DNA from: Pseudomonas peli
Lineage (GTDB): Bacteria > Pseudomonadota > Gammaproteobacteria > Pseudomonadales > Pseudomonadaceae
Length of the DNA: 64,000 nucleotides
NCBI RefSeq assembly: GCF_900099645.1
Contig: NZ_FMTL01000001.1
Span: 1,178,001-1,242,000 of the forward strand
Reading direction: 5' to 3'
In this document: positions 60,064 to 64,000 of the stretch, piece by piece
Layout of the letters: each line of letters starts with the position of its first letter
How positions within the stretch are numbered: position 1 is the stretch's first letter
Translations under genes and position numbers: made by a program
Notes under the pieces: generated by a model
Told to the model about the DNA's origin: nothing
Databases searched by the model: none
Seen by the model: only the letters and a program-made list of their open reading frames with translations

Positions 60064-62034
60064 CTATTCCCCAATTGATTGATCCTCGGAAGGCTTATCC
60101 ATAGAAAAAATCTGCGAGAACAAGGGTACAAGTAAACGGTTACCGAACTCACTCAGATGATCGTCATCCACATAAAGCGGCGCTCCGCCCCGGGTACTTT
60201 GGCACGCACTGTCATCACAGAAATATGGCACAGGGTCGAGCAAGTGAATGCCACATTGCTTAGCTGCCTCATCCTGTAATGCCCTAACAAAAGCATGACG
60301 TTTCTCATATTGCTCGCGGCTAATCGACACCTCGACAGGTGAGCCACGCAACATTGCACGCCCAATAATCATCGGAACGTGAACAGGCATCTCTGGTACA
60401 GGCCTCAACACATAAACAGGGCGAGATTCTGCCACCTTGCAAAGGGTATCCAAGTAATGCTGGCGAAACTCTGCCTGAAACTTCGGGTCATTACCTGCAC
60501 GCTGCTCGGAGAAATACACAATGGGGGTGGGAGATGGGTCGCTCAGGTCAAGGTTTTCCTCACTGAAAACATAGGCACTGGTTCGATTAATGATAATCAA
60601 CGGTACGCCCGGGTAGCGCACAGCCAGTTCATCTGACACATCACGCACCAGCTTCTGACAACCGTCGTTATTACCCTTGGCCCAACTAGCCCCTTGAATA
60701 AATAAACAGCCGCTGTCTCCACGGAAATACACCCCTTCCTTGGCATTTGGTAAAGCCGCCGCAACGGCAGTGACGATGGCATCAGCATGGCTGTCACCTA
60801 CGACCCAAACTCGCACGGAATCACCACCGAATATGCATTGAGCATCCATCTTGAGGCATTCGCTTTGACGCGGATTTTTGTTATCTCGCTCGAACTCCAC
60901 GCGCGCAACATCCTCTGGAAGACGTTCAGGAAAGCCGCTACGCCGCACTGACATCGCAATAGCCAGAACAATCACCACAACGAACAGCAGCCAGAAAAAG
61001 CTGCGCCATGAACTGCGTTTAGCCAGCCAGCGACGTGTCGGCACCTCAACCAGAACATAAGAAATATGCCCCAATAGCAACGACCCCAGCAGACCAAGCA
61101 CAACCCAGTACCAGACACTCTGATGGCTGAAGTAGACCAACCCGACAGCCAGGGGCCAGTGCCAGAGATAAATAGAATAGGAGCGAGTACCTAGCCATTG
61201 AGCCACAGCCGAGCCAGTCCAGAAAGACTCACGCTGCGCAAGTAAAATCGCCGCTGCCCCCAAAACCGGTACTAGGGCCAATACACCAGGCCAGGGCTGC
61301 GAAGCATCCACCAGAGTGATGCTCAGGATAATAAGAGCGAATCCCAAGCCCTCAACCCAACGCGCATGACGTATAGGTAACTGCCAGTGCTGCCCCAATA
61401 AAAACAAGCTACCGCCCAGCAAAAGCTCCCACGCGCGTGCTGGTAACAGATAAAAGGCCTTGTCAGGCTCAGTAAAAGTCAACCAGAGACAAGATACAAA
61501 AGAGCACAGCAACGCCAACAGGTGTATGCCGAGCAAGACTTTCGGGCCAGTGAAGAGTCGCTTCAGCCCCAACAATACCAAGGGGTAAAGCAAGTAGAAT
61601 TGCCATTCAACCGAAAGCGACCAGGTGTGCAACAGCCACTTTTCGTGAGAAGCCACATCAAAATATCCGGCTTCTGACAAATACTGCATGTTAGAGGTGA
61701 ACAACAAGCTCTCACGGGCGTGGCGCCCAAGGACCTTGTAATCGCTGGGCATCAGCAAAAACCAGCCAACAGCCAGCAGCACCAGTACCAACACCAGCAA
61801 GGCCGGAATTATTCGTCGCGCTCGCGCTAGATAGAAGTTGCCCAACGAGAAATTCTGCTTTTGCAAGCCACCAACCACGATTCCGGCCATCAGAAAACCG
61901 GAGATGACAAAAAACACATCAACCCCGGAAAACCCTCCTGGAAAACCCGGCACGGAGAAATGGTAGAGCACTACCGCTACTACAGCCCAGGCTCGCAAGC
62001 CATTAATATCCGAACGAAAACTACCCTGCGCCAA
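60064..62034 (-). CDS. OafA/YrhL-type acyltransferase (AT3-SGNH fusion)
   Basis: A 656-residue inner-membrane protein. The N-terminal acyltransferase-3 domain (about 1-360) has ten or so helices, LRAWAVVAVVLYHF, SGVDVFFVISGFLMAG, RARRIIPALL and the SLSVEWQFYLLYPL motif. A periplasmic SGNH hydrolase-like domain (about 390-650) has VVGDSHAD with the Ser and DDDHLSEFGN with the His. Such fusions O-acetylate LPS or O-antigen sugars. The TTG at 62034 is preferred because AAGGTGG lies six bases upstream; another TTG at 62067 lacks this. It is 86 bases before waaL and probably modifies the same LPS. Confidence 0.88.
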   Translation of the reverse strand: MAQGSFRSDINGLRAWAVVAVVLYHFSVPGFPGGFSGVDVFFVISGFLMAGIVVGGLQKQNFSLGNFYLARARRIIPALLVLVLVLLAVGWFLLMPSDYKVLGRHARESLLFTSNMQYLSEAGYFDVASHEKWLLHTWSLSVEWQFYLLYPLVLLGLKRLFTGPKVLLGIHLLALLCSFVSCLWLTFTEPDKAFYLLPARAWELLLGGSLFLLGQHWQLPIRHARWVEGLGFALIILSITLVDASQPWPGVLALVPVLGAAAILLAQRESFWTGSAVAQWLGTRSYSIYLWHWPLAVGLVYFSHQSVWYWVVLGLLGSLLLGHISYVLVEVPTRRWLAKRSSWRSFFWLLFVVVIVLAIAMSVRRSGFPERLPEDVARVEFERDNKNPRQSECLKMDAQCIFGGDSVRVWVVGDSHADAIVTAVAAALPNAKEGVYFRGDSGCLFIQGASWAKGNNDGCQKLVRDVSDELAVRYPGVPLIIINRTSAYVFSEENLDLSDPSPTPIVYFSEQRAGNDPKFQAEFRQHYLDTLCKVAESRPVYVLRPVPEMPVHVPMIIGRAMLRGSPVEVSISREQYEKRHAFVRALQDEAAKQCGIHLLDPVPYFCDDSACQSTRGGAPLYVDDDHLSEFGNRLLVPLFSQIFSMDKPSEDQSIGE

Positions 62035-62168
62035 GACCAGCCACCTTCTTATGATTGAAAACGTCAAACCCGCTCAGTGTCATAAAGCCGCCCCCTATCC
62101 AAGCCCCCAGACAGGACAACTCAAGACGCGCTATTCTACACACCACTCAGAACCTAGTGCTTTCCCCA

Positions 62169-63245
62169 ATGCCCCTAATACCTCAGCTAATCTACTTGGC
62201 CTTCGGCGCAGAAACCTACCAGCGCGAAGCTGTGTTCAGTATCGTTAGTGCCCTGTCACATGTCCCAACTGGCCAGACGCCTATGTTTGCCATCCAAGTT
62301 TTCACGGACGCACCGGCGCTCTATGCAAAACTGCCGGTAACCACACATGTAATCAATCCAGACTGGAGCGGCCCGCATGACTACCATTTCCGCATCAAGC
62401 ATGTGGCGCTGCAAAAGATTCTGGAGGAGCACGACAAGGCCATCTTGATCGATACCGACACATTCTTCCGCAGCTCGGCTGAAAATCTATTTCAACGCGT
62501 CACAGCCGGCAGCCTATTATGCAATGCCATCGGCGCCCCCTTATCTCAAACAAAGTCCCTGAACAACGATTTGCTGACCAGCCTTAAAAGCTTGGGCTTG
62601 GCCGTCCCCGAACTACTCCAGACGAACTCCGGAGTAATCGGCCTGTGTAATACCGACAAAGCCTTACTGGATCGATCCATACAACTAATGGACGAATTAC
62701 GCCCACTTGCCCCCGAACTCTATACCTTAGAAGAGTTATGTTTGGCGCTTGCAGCTCATAAACACCTCAAGCTCTGCGAATGCACCGATATCATCCATCA
62801 TTACTGGAGTCGAAAAGCACAATTCCGAGCCAAAATAAACGCTTGGTATCAGAAATATCATCATGCGCCATTAAGCCTACAAGCCATGGCAGATGTACAA
62901 CTGATAAATGACCGCCTGCCTCGCCCCCCACAACCTCGTCGCGCCCTGCAAAAACTGGCGACCACTCTCATTTCCAGCACATATCGTCAGTTCTTCCGCG
63001 AACTACTTTACGGTTGCCAGCGGTATGAAAATGAATTTGACCAGGCGTGCTCAGCCGTCTGGTGGGATAAAGCACTGGAGAATCTAAAAAGCCGGCAAAC
63101 CCTGAGCATCCACGAGATCCGTAAGGCACTGGCTAACCCTATGCTCAAATGGCTTGCCGGAGAATATTATCTTTCCATGCACACCTACTTACTGAAAAAA
63201 CTGAACAGGCCGATCTCGGCCGATGCCGCCAATTATGCTGAATAA
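62169..63245 (+). CDS. Glycosyltransferase-like protein of the LPS core region
   Basis: A 358-residue soluble protein. It starts MPLIPQLIYLAFGAETYQREAV, then has FRIKHVALQKILEEHDKAILIDTDTFF with a DTD (DxD) metal motif and LLQTNSGVIGLCNTDKALL, an arrangement found in GT-A fold glycosyltransferases. The C-terminal third has no known motif. An in-frame frame extension upstream (to 62055) lies in the divergent promoter region and is rejected. Its last 11 bases overlap the next gene. Sections of the gene are only about 40-57 percent G+C, low for this chromosome. The acceptor sugar is unknown. Confidence 0.65.
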   Translation: MPLIPQLIYLAFGAETYQREAVFSIVSALSHVPTGQTPMFAIQVFTDAPALYAKLPVTTHVINPDWSGPHDYHFRIKHVALQKILEEHDKAILIDTDTFFRSSAENLFQRVTAGSLLCNAIGAPLSQTKSLNNDLLTSLKSLGLAVPELLQTNSGVIGLCNTDKALLDRSIQLMDELRPLAPELYTLEELCLALAAHKHLKLCECTDIIHHYWSRKAQFRAKINAWYQKYHHAPLSLQAMADVQLINDRLPRPPQPRRALQKLATTLISSTYRQFFRELLYGCQRYENEFDQACSAVWWDKALENLKSRQTLSIHEIRKALANPMLKWLAGEYYLSMHTYLLKKLNRPISADAANYAE

Positions 63246-63852
63246 ACTGACTGACGCAGAGTTCGCCAAACTAATCGATAATGCCAGAGTCCTCGAGGGT
63301 GATAGCTTCGGCCCCAAGGTCTACCGTCTTGCAGATGGCAACATCCTGAAGCTTTTCCGCCGTAAACGTCTTTTATCCTCGGCGCTGCTACAGCCTTATT
63401 CCGTACGTTTTCTCGCCAATGCAAAAAGCCTGCACAAGCTCGGCATCCCGACATTAACCCCCCTCAGCAGCTTTCAACTGCAAAGGCCGGGCATGACTGC
63501 CGTGCTATATCAGCCGCTACCTGGAGAAACACTCAAGGACATCTACCTGGCAGAGCCTGAACGCCTGCGCAGCCTACTTCCAGAACTGGCGGCTTTTATC
63601 CGCAAACTCCACTGCCTGGGCGTCTATTTCCGCTCGCTGCACCTAGGAAATATCGTCCTCACCCCGAAAGGATCGCTGGGCCTTATTGACATCGCCGACC
63701 TACGCATTCAGCGGCGCGCACTTTCCAAGGCAAAAAGGAAGAGAAACCTGGCGCATTTCGAACGCCTGCTGAAAACCCTAGAAAATGCTGGGGACTTCCC
63801 TTTTATGGAGCTATCGACAGCCGTTTTGAACGATCACCCGGCAAGCAAATGA
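63235..63852 (+). CDS. Kinase-like 'toluene tolerance' protein of the LPS core region
   Basis: A 205-residue protein with the shape of a small LPS kinase. SFGPKVYRLADGNILKLFRRKR holds the expected Lys, LYQPLPGETLKDIY the hinge, FRSLHLGNIVL the catalytic loop and LIDIADL the metal-binding Asp152. In the catalytic loop Ser134 stands where kinases have Asp, while Asn139 is kept. Related Pseudomonas proteins are annotated as toluene-tolerance proteins and lie beside msbA/waaL (PA4998-like, from memory). It overlaps the preceding gene by 11 bases and the convergent gene by 19. A start 12 bases earlier is possible. Confidence 0.75.
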   Translation: MLNKLTDAEFAKLIDNARVLEGDSFGPKVYRLADGNILKLFRRKRLLSSALLQPYSVRFLANAKSLHKLGIPTLTPLSSFQLQRPGMTAVLYQPLPGETLKDIYLAEPERLRSLLPELAAFIRKLHCLGVYFRSLHLGNIVLTPKGSLGLIDIADLRIQRRALSKAKRKRNLAHFERLLKTLENAGDFPFMELSTAVLNDHPASK

Positions 63853-64000
63853 CGATAGAACTGGGAAAACCGCTCCCAGGAAACCTCAGGAGACAACTGC
63901 TGGTACTGAGACGCTGCCAGCGCACTCAAATCCCCTCTCAAGGCCTTATCAATGGCCTTGCTCCACACCATAGGCTGGGCAACCGGCAACAGGGGCACAT
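63834..64000 (-). CDS. C-terminal end of a probable glycosyltransferase
   Basis: The minus strand reads 54 codons from the right edge to TGA at 63836-63834: VPLLPVAQPMVWSKAIDKAL, then a segment ending SWERFSQFYRHLLAG. The SWE(R)F...FY ending is common at the C-terminus of family 4-type glycosyltransferases of LPS core synthesis, and the location fits. Too little is visible for a firm assignment. It overlaps the convergent kinase-like gene by 19 bases. Confidence 0.5.
   Translation of the reverse strand, partial: VPLLPVAQPMVWSKAIDKALRGDLSALAASQYQQLSPEVSWERFSQFYRHLLAG

Overview
The window reads as a chromosomal segment of a Pseudomonas (sensu lato) species. From memory, the gene order from purA to the LPS-core genes follows the P. 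aeruginosa PAO1 block PA4938-PA5003 almost gene for gene: hflKC-hflX-hfq-miaA-mutL-amiB-tsaE-nnr, orn, rsgA-motAB, fimX-serB, parC/parE, cpdA, thiC, tolC, waaA and hldE. It differs in several places: a membrane methyltransferase sits between orn and rsgA, a chemoreceptor-like gene lies beside purA, and the LPS genes are rearranged. It is therefore probably not P. aeruginosa; the species cannot be fixed from the sequence alone. No tRNA, rRNA, insertion sequence, prophage or CRISPR array was seen.

Layout. 1-845: start of a membrane sensor/chemoreceptor gene (partial). 0.98-13.9 kb, minus strand: a long housekeeping run (nnr-tsaE-amiB-mutL-miaA-hfq-hflX-hflK-hflC-DUF2065-hisZ-purA) covering metabolite repair, tRNA modification, cell-wall hydrolysis, mismatch repair, RNA chaperoning, FtsH control and histidine/purine synthesis. 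14-19.6 kb: queG, orn, a membrane methyltransferase, rsgA and the motAB stator genes, with a sigma-28-like promoter before motA. 19.7-27.1 kb, plus strand: HDOD protein, rhodanese rhdA, psd, a PilZ-like protein and fimX. 27.2-31 kb: serB, a divergent degenerate-cyclase membrane protein and a PqiC-like lipoprotein. 31-39.5 kb, minus: the topoisomerase IV genes parE and parC enclosing two coupled envelope-type genes, then yqiA, cpdA, DUF1249 and nudF. 39.6-44.8 kb: thiC with a TPP riboswitch and cytX, then divergent tolC. 44.8-50.5 kb: waaA, a LysR regulator, an SMR exporter, an FAD oxidoreductase, an aldo/keto reductase and an unknown protein. 50.5-53 kb: two adjacent acyl-CoA dehydrogenase genes, one of which lacks the catalytic glutamate. 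53.1-64 kb: an LPS core region (hldE, dnpA, mig-14, msbA, waaL, an AT3-SGNH acyltransferase, a glycosyltransferase-like protein, a kinase-like protein and the end of another glycosyltransferase).

The window is mostly core genome. The parts most worth attention are the paired acyl-CoA dehydrogenases (one apparently without a catalytic base), the lower-G+C LPS-core end with its acyltransferase and Asp-less kinase-like protein, the FimX/PilZ-like pair, the degenerate cyclase-like protein beside serB, and operator-like repeats before the SMR exporter and tolC. No clearly new multi-gene defence or mobile system was found.
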